Origin: Reyranella sp.
Lineage (GTDB): Bacteria > Pseudomonadota > Alphaproteobacteria > Reyranellales > Reyranellaceae
Length of the DNA stretch: 64,000 bases
Reading direction: 5' to 3'
Assembly (NCBI RefSeq): GCF_004297405.1
Contig: NZ_SCVC01000021.1
Span: 459,910-523,909 of the forward strand
Shown piece by piece: positions 46,533 to 55,392 of this stretch (its first letter is position 1; every line of letters begins with the position of its first letter). The notes under the pieces are model-generated. The model ran no database searches, had not been told where the DNA came from, and saw only the letters and a program-made list of their open reading frames with translations. The position numbers were made by a program, and so were the translations under genes.

Positions 46533-47675
46533 CTACTTTGCCGGACGACCCAGCACTTCCTGCGTATGCTGGCCGAGCGTTGGCGCCGGGCGTGTCGAAC
46601 GCGGGCGCTTGCGATCGAAGGAGATCGGCAGACCAACGACGCGAGGACCACCATCGGGAAGCTGATGCACCAGATCTGCCGCAGCCAACTGTTCGGTCGC
46701 GGCGAGTTCGGAGATATCGTTCACTGGGCTGCAGGGCACGCCCGCTTCTTCGAGGGCTGCCAGCCAGTGCGCGCGGCTCTTGTGGCGCATTACCGACGCG
46801 ATCAACGGCACCAGTTCGGCGCGATTGCGCACGCGTTGCGCGCTCGTGGCGAAGCGCGGATCCGTTCCCCATTCCGGATGGCCCAGCACTTTGGCACACC
46901 GCGCCCACAGGCGATCGTTGCCCGCTGCGAGGCAAACCGGAGCGTCGGTCGTTTCAAAGAGCTGGTAAGGAACGATGGCGCCGGAACCAGTGCCATGCCG
47001 CTTGGGTGGCTGATTGTCCGAGAGATAGTTGTTGAGTTGCCCCTCGACCCAATGCACGGCCGAGTCGAACAGTGAAGTGTCGACGAGGCAGCCCTTGCCC
47101 GTGCGATCGCGCAGCCGCAATGCCGCCAGCGCGCCGATCGTGCAGAACATGCCCGTCGCCTTGTCGTTGATCGAGGCACCGCAGAAGGTCGGCGGATCTT
47201 CGGGCCGACCGGTGACACTCATCATGGCGCCATAGGCCTGCAGCAGTGGATCGAAACCCGGCTTCATGCGCATCGGCCCCTGATAACCGAAGGCCCAGAT
47301 CGAGCAATAGATGAGCCGCGGATGACGCTCGAGCATCGTATCCGGGCCGATGCCGATTTCGTCGACGACACCTGGCCGGAGATTCTGGATCAGGATATCG
47401 GCGTTCTCACAGAGACGATGCAGCGCTTCGACGTCGGCCGCCAGCTTCAGGTCGAGGACGACGGAGCGCTTGTTGCGGTTCTGGCTGTGGAAGTAGAGCG
47501 AGGTCACACCATCCGGGCCGAACGGAGGGCCCCAGATGCGCGCATCGTCACCGCCATCCGGCTTCTCGATCTTGATGACGTCGGCACCCATGTCGGCCAG
47601 CAGCACGCCGGCGAGAGGCCCGGCCAGTGCCTGACCCACTTCGATAACGCGAACTCCTTCGAGCGGTAGTGTCAC
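46533..47675 (-). CDS. CaiB/BaiF family III CoA-transferase
   Basis: A family III CoA-transferase, which moves CoA between organic acids through an aspartyl intermediate. The N-terminus PLEGVRVIEVGQALAGPLAG and the blocks GADVIKIEKPDGGDDAR and RSVVLDLK are typical. The catalytic aspartate lies in GKGCLVDTSLFDSAVHWVEG. GTG at 47675 is preferred (AGGA six bases upstream) and gives 380 residues; an ATG at 47714 would add 13. The substrate is unknown and no partner enzyme gene is adjacent. Confidence 0.88.
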   Translation of the reverse strand: MTLPLEGVRVIEVGQALAGPLAGVLLADMGADVIKIEKPDGGDDARIWGPPFGPDGVTSLYFHSQNRNKRSVVLDLKLAADVEALHRLCENADILIQNLRPGVVDEIGIGPDTMLERHPRLIYCSIWAFGYQGPMRMKPGFDPLLQAYGAMMSVTGRPEDPPTFCGASINDKATGMFCTIGALAALRLRDRTGKGCLVDTSLFDSAVHWVEGQLNNYLSDNQPPKRHGTGSGAIVPYQLFETTDAPVCLAAGNDRLWARCAKVLGHPEWGTDPRFATSAQRVRNRAELVPLIASVMRHKSRAHWLAALEEAGVPCSPVNDISELAATEQLAAADLVHQLPDGGPRVVGLPISFDRKRPRSTRPAPTLGQHTQEVLGRPAK

Positions 47676-47779
47676 AATCGTTCCTTCTCGTGCTCTGTCT
47701 TCCTCTCGCGACATTGCCCTGAGGCTGGACCGATTGTCATCGTTCGCGCCGCTTCAATGTCGGCCTGCGAGTGGTCAGG

Positions 47780-49462
47780 TCAGGTGGGCGTTATTGCGGT
47801 CAGCCAGATGGTCAACGCCGTGGCGCCGGCGTCAGGATGGCCGAGCGCGCGATCGCCGAGGTAGGCCGCACGACCCACGCGAGGATACATGCCTGCCGTC
47901 GCCGCCGTCCCATCACGAGCGGCGTCGAGGGCCTCGACCCATGCGTCAGCAGGCGTCCTGCCGGCTTCGAGAGCGGCGCGGAAGGCCGTTGCGGCAGGCA
48001 CCAGCGCATCAAGCATGGTGCGATCGCCGGGCTTGGCGCCACCCAGCTCGGCAATCGCGGCGGCTGCGGCATCGAGTGCCTCGGCCCAGTCCTGCGGGCC
48101 GGGATCGTCGGACAGGCCACGCGCGGCGCGGACCAGGGCCGTCGCGTAGAAGGGGCCGGAGCTGCCAGCAATGGCGCGCCCGAGGGCAGCTGCCAGATGT
48201 TTCAATGCCGTGGATGGCGTGGCCCAATCGGACGCCGGCATGGCTCGGATCGCTGAGGCGGCGCGAGTCATGCTGAGGCCGAGATCACCGTCGCCGGCGA
48301 CGGCGTCCAGTTCCGTGAGCTGCACTTCGGCCGCCGCCAGCGCCTCGGCAGCCTTCAGGGCCGACTGACGCATGATGCGGCCGGCCCTTGTCGGCGTGAG
48401 GATCGGTGTCGTGGGCGCAGGCGCCGGAGGCGCCGGTTGAAGGGACAGGGCATCCGCGAGGCGACCCTGCCCCGGCCAGGCCGGCGCTGCAGTAGCGGCG
48501 TCCAATCGTGCCAATCGTGAGTCGTCAACGATGAGAAGGCTGAGCGAGACGCCCGGCATCTCCAGGGCCGTCATCAGGTTTCCCGACCAGGCGCGCGCGA
48601 CGTGCAAGCCGGAGGCGCGCAGCTGGGCCAGAGCCTTGCGTGCGACGATGGCCAGCTCCATTGGCGGCGTGCCGCCTAGCCCGTTCACCAGCAACGCCGT
48701 ACGTGCACCGGGCGACGGCGCGAGGTCGCTGAGGATCGACGCCAGCAATTGATCGACGATCTCGTCCGCCGACACCAGCTTGGCGCGCCGCACGCCTGCT
48801 TCTCCGTGAATGCCCAGACCCAGTTCCATCTCGTCGGCCGCAAGCGTGAAGCCCGCGCTGCCGCCTGGAACAGTGCAGGCTCCGAGGGCCACGCCCATCG
48901 TACCCAATGCAGAGGCTGCTTGACGTGCCTCCGCCGCGACGGCTGCCAAATCGAGGCCCGCGGCCGATGCGGCGCCGGCCACCTTGTGCACCAGCACGGT
49001 TCCCGCGAGGCCACGCCGCCGTTCCGGCGCCACCGTGTCACGCAACGCCACATCGTCGGCGACCACGACGGTCTCGACGGGAATGCCTTCGGCGCGCGCC
49101 AGTTCGGCGGCCAGACCGAAGTTCAGGCGGTCGCCCGTATAGTTCTTCACGATCAGCAGGGCGCCGGCGGGTCCAGAGGCGGCGCGGATGGCGGCCAGCA
49201 CGGCGTCGGTGGACGGCGAGGTGAAGACATCGCCTGCTACGGCGGCGTGCAGCATGCCGGCACCGACATAGCCCGTGTGCGCGGGTTCATGTCCGCTGCC
49301 GCCACCGGAGATGATGGCGACCTGTCGTGCTGCCGGTGGTTCCAGGTCGGCACGCAGCACCACGTTCTCATCGGCCAGTAGAGTCTGCCCGGCGTGCAGG
49401 CCGACATGGCCTTCAAGCATTTCGCGAACGACGGCGCGAGGATCGTTGATCAACTTTTTCAC
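47780..49462 (-). CDS. Dihydroxyacetone kinase, ATP-dependent (DhaK-DhaL fusion)
   Basis: A 560-residue single-chain dihydroxyacetone kinase. The N-terminal DhaK domain (about 1-330) has ISGGGSGHEPAHTGYVGAGM and the histidine that binds the substrate covalently in GIHGEAGV (about His219). The C-terminal DhaL domain (about 365-560) has GDGDLGLSMTRAASAI and GSSGPFYATALVRAARGL for magnesium and ATP. Being a fusion it uses ATP, not phosphoenolpyruvate. It would feed glycerol or dihydroxyacetone carbon into glycolysis. A broad debris region precedes it. Confidence 0.93.
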   Translation of the reverse strand: MKKLINDPRAVVREMLEGHVGLHAGQTLLADENVVLRADLEPPAARQVAIISGGGSGHEPAHTGYVGAGMLHAAVAGDVFTSPSTDAVLAAIRAASGPAGALLIVKNYTGDRLNFGLAAELARAEGIPVETVVVADDVALRDTVAPERRRGLAGTVLVHKVAGAASAAGLDLAAVAAEARQAASALGTMGVALGACTVPGGSAGFTLAADEMELGLGIHGEAGVRRAKLVSADEIVDQLLASILSDLAPSPGARTALLVNGLGGTPPMELAIVARKALAQLRASGLHVARAWSGNLMTALEMPGVSLSLLIVDDSRLARLDAATAAPAWPGQGRLADALSLQPAPPAPAPTTPILTPTRAGRIMRQSALKAAEALAAAEVQLTELDAVAGDGDLGLSMTRAASAIRAMPASDWATPSTALKHLAAALGRAIAGSSGPFYATALVRAARGLSDDPGPQDWAEALDAAAAAIAELGGAKPGDRTMLDALVPAATAFRAALEAGRTPADAWVEALDAARDGTAATAGMYPRVGRAAYLGDRALGHPDAGATALTIWLTAITPT

Positions 49463-49509
49463 GAGACTCGATACCTCTCCGCGGCGACTTTCCTGTTAGC
49501 AAGGAGATT

Positions 49510-49857
49510 AACAGGGAACTTTGCAAGGTCTTGCCGCGAGGTAAGTCGCTACTTTCCCAAAGTCTCGAACGGCCGGATGCCTGGATGGAGCGATCCTCTT
49601 TCGACTTTCTCGAAAGGGCCGCTTGAGCGGCGGCAAATGGCGGTGCAGCCAGTCGCGCGCGAACTATTCTCCGAGCGATTCCCTGTTTAACAGGGAAATT
49701 GCAGGGAAAACGAGTTAGCCGAGAGTGGACAGGACTCGAAAGGCGCCCGTGCCGCCGGCTTCTGCAGCATTGTTGCCGTGCAACACCCGTCGCTCGGAAC
49801 AGGGAGTTTCCAGACCCGAGAACAGGGAATTTTGCGTCGACAACAGGGAATTTCTTG
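49510..49857. repeat. Five dispersed copies of an AACAGGGA(A/G)-TT repeat
   Basis: Copies start at 49510, 49689, 49798, 49821 and 49842; the last three are spaced 23 and 21 bases. The consensus is AACAGGGAATTTTGC with variation after the GGGA. The second copy is part of a perfect dyad CCCTGTT-T-AACAGGG (49681-49695). Translated, such arrays give NREF/QGI-like runs often mis-annotated as proteins in rhizobial genomes; I treat them as non-coding. Confidence 0.6.
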
Positions 49858-50129
49858 CTGCCTGGACGGTGCACCGGTCAGTTCGCTGTTAGCGCTCGAG
49901 GTCGGAGACGAACCTCCGCCAGAGGCAATTCGCGGCGTCGTCGGCACTCAGCTTCTGTCGGTCCAATCCGTCAGCCGCCCGACCACCGAATGTCTCCATC
50001 AGCGCGTGCAAAGAAAGTTCGCCCCTTCGCTCGGTCAGGCTCAGAGCCTCGCTCTCGCTATTGGACCGGTGGGTCGTGCTCCCCTCGACGTGGGAAATCT
50101 CGTTGCTTCCCGAGAGCCCGCCAAGCGCC

Positions 50130-50360
50130 GCGCGATGCGACCGCATGCGGCATGTCGAAGTTGGGGTTTACGCTAGTCATCTCGGTGAAGACGGGGATCG
50201 GTTCGGGGCGCTGCTGCCCCCGGCGAACCAGCGCCATGCCGCCGGCCTGTGAGCCGGTGAAGGCAACGGCCTTGATGGCCGGATGATCGACGAGTGCCTC
50301 GACGGCCGCGTTACCGGCGCCGGCGATGAGCGAGAACACGCCTTCTTGTAGATCGACCGA
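50130..50360 (-). pseudogene. Aldehyde dehydrogenase fragment
   Basis: An open minus-strand stretch encodes a clear internal piece of an alpha-ketoglutaric-semialdehyde-type aldehyde dehydrogenase: EGVFSLIAGAGNAAVEALV, then DHPAIKAVAFTGSQAGG and RPEPIPVFTEMTSVNP. Only about 65 residues of a roughly 500-residue enzyme remain. Sequence on both sides shows no further similarity, so this is a remnant rather than a working gene. Confidence 0.75.
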
Positions 50361-50389
50361 AGCCGAGTGCGACGAACACAGGGGCCTGG

Positions 50390-50615
50390 CTTGGAAGGAT
50401 AGAGCCTGAGTTGCAGGCCGACGTTTCGCTCCGTCTGCTCGCACGACAACACGATGACATCGATGTCGAGGTTGGTGATCGTGGGTTCGAGAAATGCATA
50501 GGTTGCGGCGTCGTCAGCGCTCCTTGCTGCGGCGGTCTCTGCCTGACTGGTCGCGCCAGCCGTCGGTCTCAGCGTCCCGATAGGCGTAGCCGATGCCTCC
50601 CTGCATGACGAACAG
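50390..50615 (-). pseudogene. Frameshifted fragment of an unrecognised protein
   Basis: Two adjacent minus-strand frames read like one protein broken by a frameshift: VLFVMQGGIGYAYRDAETDG in one frame and then TYAFLEPTITNLDIDVIVLS plus CEQTERNVGLQLRLYPSKPG in another. Both segments look protein-like, but I do not recognise the family. It borders the aldehyde dehydrogenase remnant directly. Confidence 0.45.
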
Positions 50616-50726
50616 GACCTAAATCAAGGTATCGCTCGCCTTATCCCTCGACCCAATCGATCGTACGGACGGCTGCCCGTAGCGTCGTTGAGCCGTGTGT
50701 AGAGCGGTGATCAGAAGGAAACAGAC

Positions 50727-51644
50727 ATGAGCTTGGATATCGCACCACGCCCCGGTAGGCCGGGCACCGAAGAGCTGGTTCCGTCGCGCTACGCCGTGCG
50801 GATCGGCAAGGTCGACGTGCTGGTGATCAGCGACGGCGTGCTACCGCTTCCAACCGAGATGCTGGGACACAATGTCGGCGCCGCTGCGCGCGCGACCTGG
50901 CTGAACGACATGTTCCTGCCGCCGGACGCTTTTGACTGGGCGCTCAACGTGCTCGTGGTCCGGAGCGGCAATCAGACTATCCTGGTCGATAGCGGGCTGG
51001 GGGCCGACCCGAACCTGAACCTGTCACGGGCCGGGAAGCTGACTCAACGTCTGGAGGCCGCCGGGATCGACCTTGCGTCCGTGACAGACGTGGTCCTCAC
51101 CCACATGCACATGGACCACATTGGCGGGCTCCTCGAGGACGACTTCAAGGACAAGCTTCGTCCGGACCTGCGGATCCATGTGGCGGCCGCCGAGGTCAAG
51201 TTCTGGGAGTCGCCCGACTTCAGCCATGTCCACATGCCGCCCGGTTTTCCCGACGCCCTTCGCTCTGCCGCCAATCGGTTCGCGAAAGCCTACAGCAACC
51301 AGCTCCGGCAATTCGACGAGGAGCACGAGGTGGCGCCAGGAGTGGTCGTCCGTCGCACCGGCGGCCACACGCCGGGTCACAGCGTCGTTCGCATCGCTTC
51401 CGGCAGCGAGGCCCTGACGTTCGCCGGCGACGCCATATTCGCGGTCGGATTCGATCATCCCGACTGGTACAACGGTTTCGAACACGATCCCGAGGAATCG
51501 GCGCGCGTCCGGATTCGGCTGCTGCAGGAGCTGGCAGCTTCGGGCGAGCAATTGGTGGCCACCCATCTGCCGTTTCCGTCCGTCGGCCGGGTGGCGGTCG
51601 ATGGCGACGCGTTCCGCTGGGTCCCGGTCTTCTGGGACTACTGA
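50727..51644 (+). CDS. Metallo-beta-lactamase-fold hydrolase
   Basis: A 305-residue hydrolase of the metallo-beta-lactamase superfamily. The zinc-binding signature THMHMDHIGG, the later histidine in RTGGHTPGHSV, the aspartate in FAGDAIFAV and a final histidine in VATHLPFPSVG supply the two-metal site. There is no signal peptide. It resembles lactonase/quorum-quenching and related cytosolic enzymes, but the substrate cannot be told from sequence. It is convergent with the GNAT gene across a strong hairpin. Confidence 0.87.
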   Translation: MSLDIAPRPGRPGTEELVPSRYAVRIGKVDVLVISDGVLPLPTEMLGHNVGAAARATWLNDMFLPPDAFDWALNVLVVRSGNQTILVDSGLGADPNLNLSRAGKLTQRLEAAGIDLASVTDVVLTHMHMDHIGGLLEDDFKDKLRPDLRIHVAAAEVKFWESPDFSHVHMPPGFPDALRSAANRFAKAYSNQLRQFDEEHEVAPGVVVRRTGGHTPGHSVVRIASGSEALTFAGDAIFAVGFDHPDWYNGFEHDPEESARVRIRLLQELAASGEQLVATHLPFPSVGRVAVDGDAFRWVPVFWDY

Positions 51645-51667
51645 GCCCCCGTTCGCTTAAGGCCGGA

Positions 51668-51695
51668 CCGGGCGCAGTTTCAAAGCTGCGCCCGG
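51668..51695. terminator. Bidirectional hairpin between convergent genes
   Basis: CCGGGCGCAG (51668-51677) pairs perfectly with CTGCGCCCGG (51686-51695) around an eight-base loop. It sits 23 bases after the hydrolase stop and 8 bases before the end of the convergent acetyltransferase gene. No T-tract follows in either direction. Its position and strength still suggest a shared transcription end. Confidence 0.65.
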
Positions 51696-51703
51696 CGAAC
51701 CGA

Positions 51704-52219
51704 TCAGCCGTACGCTTTGCCAGCGGGCCCTTTCTCGTCATTCGCAAGAGACGTAATCGCGTCGGTTCCGAGCATCCAGCGATCCCAATCCGGGTCAGGC
51801 GCTGCACCGACCCCGCGATAGAATGCCTGGGCACGCGCATTGTCCTTCAGCACGAACCAGCAGAATTTGTCATGGCCCGTTTCCCGTGCATGACGCGCCA
51901 TGCGCTGCATCAATAGCCGGCCAACGCCTGCGCTGCGCAAGTCGGGATCGACGAACAGCCACTTCATCATCAGCAATGGCTGCAACGTGTGCATGAACGG
52001 GATCTCGTAGTGCACGGCCATACCACCGAGTCGGCCATCGCCGCGATCGGCGACGAAGGCACCGAACTCGGGTCGATCGCTAAACCCGCGGCGTAGCAAT
52101 TCACCTTCAGTCAGCCGGAATCTCGTCCCTCGCTCGTAAGTGACGATGCCTTCCATCAGTCGCAGCAGTTCGGGCAGGTCCGTGCGCATCAGGGACCTGA
52201 TCTGCAATTCGTCACTCAT
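51704..52219 (-). CDS. GNAT family N-acetyltransferase
   Basis: A 171-residue acetyl-CoA-dependent acyltransferase. The motif-A region reads MKWLFVDPDLRSAGVGRLLM with the RSAGVG acetyl-CoA loop, and the C-terminal part has NARAQAFYRGVGA. The acceptor is unknown. It is divergent from the winged-helix regulator gene, and the intergenic region between them carries TGCTAA repeats that might control both. Confidence 0.87.
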   Translation of the reverse strand: MSDELQIRSLMRTDLPELLRLMEGIVTYERGTRFRLTEGELLRRGFSDRPEFGAFVADRGDGRLGGMAVHYEIPFMHTLQPLLMMKWLFVDPDLRSAGVGRLLMQRMARHARETGHDKFCWFVLKDNARAQAFYRGVGAAPDPDWDRWMLGTDAITSLANDEKGPAGKAYG

Positions 52220-52292
52220 CGTTCGCCTCGCGAGCAGCTGACCGTTCTCCCGCTACTCTCTATGGTGTAATCGAGAGACGCTGCGATAGAGT

Positions 52293-52308
52293 TGCTAAAA
52301 TCTGCTAA
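52293..52308. promoter_or_regulatory. Two TGCTAA repeats spaced 10 bp upstream of the winged-helix regulator
   Basis: TGCTAA occurs at 52293-52298 and again at 52303-52308, exactly one helical turn apart, 14 bases before the ATG of the regulator. The same motif in the opposite orientation (TTAGCA, again 10 bp apart) occurs in the gap after this gene. Direct repeats with 10-11 bp spacing are the usual binding mode of OmpR/PhoB-type winged-helix proteins, so autoregulation is a reasonable inference. Confidence 0.45.
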
Positions 52309-52321
52309 TTGGATCGATTTC

Positions 52322-53938
52322 ATGGGGGAACCTTCGAGTTTCGCCTTCGGCCCGTTTGTCTTCCATACGCTTAGTCGCCGCCTCGAGAGGCAGAGTGACC
52401 TGGTGGTGCTGAATTCCCGGGCGACGGATCTGCTGATGCTGTTGCTCAGGCGTGCGGGGGAACTCGTCTCGAAGGACGATCTTCTGCAGGCCGCGTGGGG
52501 CAATCGGGTGGTTGCGGAAAACAATCTCACCGTGCACATAGCCGCGCTGCGCCGCGTGCTGCGCACGGACGGCGATCCCGATCGCTACATCCGCACCGAA
52601 CACGGGCGCGGCTATCGCTTCGTCATGCCGGTCGAGATCACTCAGGGCGAGCCCGGCGGGCTGATCGACGTCGTGACGCCGGCGGGCCGGCCGGTCGTGC
52701 ACGGGATGTCCATCCTTGTTTCACCCGTCCAGTGCCTGCCGAACGACGACAAGTCGCGGACATTCGCAGCCGAGATTCGCCGGCACCTCGCCGTTCACCT
52801 GTCCCGCATTCCGGGCTTCGTGGTGGTCGGCATGCCGGCCGAAAGCGACAGTCTCGATGATGCGGCGGCGGGGAAGGCGTCGGCTTCGGGCGAGCCGGCT
52901 GCCCGCTACGTGCTTCGGACCGCGGTGCGGCCGGGCCATCGTGATGCGCAGGTCGTCGTGATGATCGACGATTCATCGAGCGGCGCCACAATCTGGGCGG
53001 ACCGGTTCGAGCATCGGCATGTCGGGCTCGCCGTGATCGAGAGCGAGATCGCGAGCCGGCTGTGCCATGGCGTCGTCACGGAGCTGGTCGACCGCGAAGC
53101 GGCCCGGCCTCCCGAACTGGAGGGCGCCGCGCGCGTCGCCCAGTCGGTCTTTCGGGGGTGGAGTGCTCTCAATCGGGGCCTGCTGGTCCACCAGGACCTC
53201 GACGAGGCGAGGCAGCGCTTCGAACAGGCGCTGGTCGATGATCCGCTGAACGCTTCGGCAATGGCGGGACTGGCCTATGCGATCGTCGCGGGCAACATCC
53301 GCGCGACTACCGATCTCCGGGCCTCGCGCTCGAATGCCGCCATGGTGCCCGAGGTGCGCCGCGCCGACGAACTTTCGATGCAGGCGGTCGCGCGAGTACC
53401 GGACTGGCCGCGAGCCTGGTTCTGTCGCGGGTATGTCAGGTTGCGGCAGGGCCTGTTCGAAGCAGCCCTCACGGCGTTTCAGCGTGGGCTCTCCCTGGAT
53501 CCCTGCGATGCGGAGTGCCTGGCCTATATCGGCCATATTCACTTCCTGACGGGGCAGCTCGAGGAGATGCGCACGCCGCTCGAACATGCGCTGACGCTTT
53601 GTCCGCGCGATCGGGGCGTTGGCCTCTGGCACCACTTCCTGGGGCAATATCATTTCTGGCATGGGCGCGACGAACTCGCGATCCCGTATTTCGTGCAGGG
53701 CACTGACCTGTGCCCGAGCCTCGTCTATCCCATGACCTTTCTGGTCGCCGCGCTCGCTCATGCCGGCCGCCTGATCGAGGCGCGCCGGACGCTCGATTCA
53801 TGGTGCGAGGCGATGGGCGGTTTCGATCTCACGATTGATCACCTGCGCGCGCAGGTCTTCTCCGACGATCCGACTTATCTCGCCTGTCATGACCGCATGC
53901 ATCGCGGGCTGAGGCTGCTCGCGGTGCCGGAGGCGTGA
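52322..53938 (+). CDS. Winged-helix (OmpR/CadC-type) transcriptional regulator with TPR-like repeats
   Basis: A regulator of about 538 residues. The N-terminal DNA-binding domain (about 5-105) has NSRATDLLMLLLRRAGELVS, LLQAAWGNRVVAENNLTVHI and RTEHGRGYRFV, the winged-helix pattern of CadC/OmpR output domains. The middle (about 130-280) resembles the cyclase-associated segment often found with such domains. The C-terminal half has tetratricopeptide-like helical repeats (for example ARQRFEQALVDDPLNASAMA). No receiver domain and no membrane helix are visible. ATG at 52322 is preferred to an in-frame TTG at 52292. The ligand is unknown. Confidence 0.82.
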   Translation: MGEPSSFAFGPFVFHTLSRRLERQSDLVVLNSRATDLLMLLLRRAGELVSKDDLLQAAWGNRVVAENNLTVHIAALRRVLRTDGDPDRYIRTEHGRGYRFVMPVEITQGEPGGLIDVVTPAGRPVVHGMSILVSPVQCLPNDDKSRTFAAEIRRHLAVHLSRIPGFVVVGMPAESDSLDDAAAGKASASGEPAARYVLRTAVRPGHRDAQVVVMIDDSSSGATIWADRFEHRHVGLAVIESEIASRLCHGVVTELVDREAARPPELEGAARVAQSVFRGWSALNRGLLVHQDLDEARQRFEQALVDDPLNASAMAGLAYAIVAGNIRATTDLRASRSNAAMVPEVRRADELSMQAVARVPDWPRAWFCRGYVRLRQGLFEAALTAFQRGLSLDPCDAECLAYIGHIHFLTGQLEEMRTPLEHALTLCPRDRGVGLWHHFLGQYHFWHGRDELAIPYFVQGTDLCPSLVYPMTFLVAALAHAGRLIEARRTLDSWCEAMGGFDLTIDHLRAQVFSDDPTYLACHDRMHRGLRLLAVPEA

Positions 53939-53957
53939 GTGATCGTACGTTGTCGTT

Positions 53958-53987
53958 TTAGCAAGTCTTAGCAAGCTCCTTAGCGAC
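53958..53987. promoter_or_regulatory. TTAGCA repeats upstream of the FixJ-like regulator
   Basis: TTAGCAAG stands at 53958-53965 and 53968-53975 (10-bp spacing), with a third, weaker copy TTAGCGAC at 53980-53987. This is the reverse complement of the repeats found upstream of the winged-helix gene. The next gene starts about 100 bases downstream. It is a candidate operator linking that regulator to the FixJ-like gene. Confidence 0.45.
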
Positions 53988-54083
53988 CTCGGCAGGCTGC
54001 TTCCCTAAGGTTCCATCCTCCAGCCCGCCCGACTCGCCGCGCGAGTTCCGCCAATGCGGGCCATCCTGCGATGAGGACGTACC

Positions 54084-54860
54084 ATGCCCGGGTATACGGA
54101 AGCTCTTTCGGAAAGCCGGCCAATCTCGTCATGGAAAGCCGACCATGGATCGGCTCGCGCTGTGCGGGCACAGGGCAGCGGCGGGGCGCAACCCGCGTCT
54201 AGAATGGCGCCTTCTGGCGCGGAAGCACCGCTTGTCATCGTTGTCGACGATGACGAGGCGGTTCGGCTGGCTCTCGTCGAATTGATGGAATCGGTGGAGC
54301 TCGATGCGGTCAGTTTTGGCTCGACCCGCGAGCTGCTCGAGGCGGATCTGCCCGATCGGCCCGGTTGTCTCGTCCTGGACGTGCGTATGCCCGGCCTGAG
54401 CGGGTTAGATCTCCAGAACCAACTGGCCTCGAGCGGCGATGCGAAGCCCGTCATCTTCGTCAGCGGCCATGGCGATATTCCCATGACTGTCCAGGCAATG
54501 AAGGCGGGGGCGATCGATTTCTTGACGAAGCCCGTTCGAGGCCAGGCGGTGCTGGACGCGGTCAAGCTCGGGATCGAGCGCGACATCGCCCAGCGCGCTG
54601 TAACCCGTATCATCAGGACTCAAGCAAACCGCTTCGCCACGCTGACCGCGCGCGAGCGCCAGGTCATGAAGGAAGTGGCGCGCGGGCGCTTGAACAAGCA
54701 GATCGCGTTCGACCTCGGGATCAGTCAGATCACGGTGAAAGTCCATCGCGCCAACATGATGCGGAAGATGCAGACGACGTCGGTCGGAGAGCTCGTCCGC
54801 GCCTGGGAGGCGTTGCCGGCCCAATTGCGGGCCGATCGGCCGGCCGAACATCGTATCTGA
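54084..54860 (+). CDS. Response regulator, FixJ/NarL-like with LuxR-type output domain
   Basis: A 258-residue regulator. An unusual N-terminal extension of about 48 residues precedes the receiver domain (VIVVDDDEAVR, phospho-acceptor Asp99 in VLDVRMPGLSG, lysine in FLTKP). The LuxR-type helix-turn-helix begins near residue 187 (LTARERQVMKEVARG, then NKQIAFDLGISQITVKVHR). ATG at 54084 has GAGGA six bases upstream; an in-frame ATG at 54204 would remove the extension but lacks a ribosome-binding site. It is followed by a second receiver and a kinase, which are likely partners. Confidence 0.9.
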   Translation: MPGYTEALSESRPISSWKADHGSARAVRAQGSGGAQPASRMAPSGAEAPLVIVVDDDEAVRLALVELMESVELDAVSFGSTRELLEADLPDRPGCLVLDVRMPGLSGLDLQNQLASSGDAKPVIFVSGHGDIPMTVQAMKAGAIDFLTKPVRGQAVLDAVKLGIERDIAQRAVTRIIRTQANRFATLTARERQVMKEVARGRLNKQIAFDLGISQITVKVHRANMMRKMQTTSVGELVRAWEALPAQLRADRPAEHRI

Positions 54861-54896
54861 GCACAGGAAAGCCATCAGGCGGCATCAATCGGGCTC

Positions 54897-55295
54897 GTGC
54901 GAGCCCCATCAACGAGGATCATCGGTTTGCCCAGCCTCCCCGTGATTGCGGTCGTCGACGATGACGAAGCAATGCGTGACGCCCTGTCGGAGCTTCTTCA
55001 GGTGCTGTCCATGGATTGCCGGACCTTCGAGCGGGCGGAATCGTTTCTCGCGGCCTACTCACCAGGGACGTTCGACTGCCTGATCTCGGACCTGCGCATG
55101 CCCGGCATGAGCGGCATGGGCTTGATCCGGGAGCTGAAGGCTCGTGGATCGCGGCTCCCGGTGATCGTCATCACATCGTCGACGGAAGTGGAAAGCCAGT
55201 CGGAAGCGATCGCAGGTGGCGCTTTTGCATATCTGACCAAGCCGGTGAGCGAAGAGCTCCTGACTCGGCATCTGAACGCGGCGTTGGCGCTGTAG
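54897..55295 (+). CDS. Stand-alone receiver-domain protein (CheY-like)
   Basis: A single receiver domain with the acidic pair in VIAVVDDDEAMRDAL, phospho-acceptor aspartate in LISDLRMPGMSGMG and conserved lysine in YLTKP; no output domain follows. It may start at GTG 54897 (132 residues) or at TTG 54927 (122 residues), the latter having GAGGA about eight bases upstream. It may act as a phosphate sink or intermediate between the kinase encoded next and the FixJ-like regulator encoded before it. Confidence 0.85.
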   Translation: MRAPSTRIIGLPSLPVIAVVDDDEAMRDALSELLQVLSMDCRTFERAESFLAAYSPGTFDCLISDLRMPGMSGMGLIRELKARGSRLPVIVITSSTEVESQSEAIAGGAFAYLTKPVSEELLTRHLNAALAL

Positions 55296-55392
55296 TGCCA
55301 GCTACCTGAGGGCTCCGCGCCTGTGTCTGTGAACGGATTCATCAAGCGATCGCGATACGGAGGTTTCCTCGTCGCGAGCAGGGGGTGACGAG

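Larger units (their letters stand above)
49463..50726. other. 1.26-kb region of repeats and decayed gene fragments
   Basis: No intact gene is recognised here. The left part (49497-49857) holds five copies of an AACAGGGA-type repeat. The right part (50130-50615) holds fragments of an aldehyde dehydrogenase and of a second protein in shifted frames. Several open frames on both strands exist but show no family motif. The stretch looks like old insertion/deletion debris between two functional genes. Confidence 0.6.

Noticed and set aside
49413..49874. Minus-strand frame over the repeat array
   Set aside because: The apparent protein is produced by the AACAGGGA repeats and shows no family similarity; such frames are a common mis-annotation.
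49463..50726. Possible CRISPR array or insertion sequence in the debris region
   Set aside because: The repeats are short, few and irregularly spaced, with no cas genes, transposase or long terminal inverted repeats.
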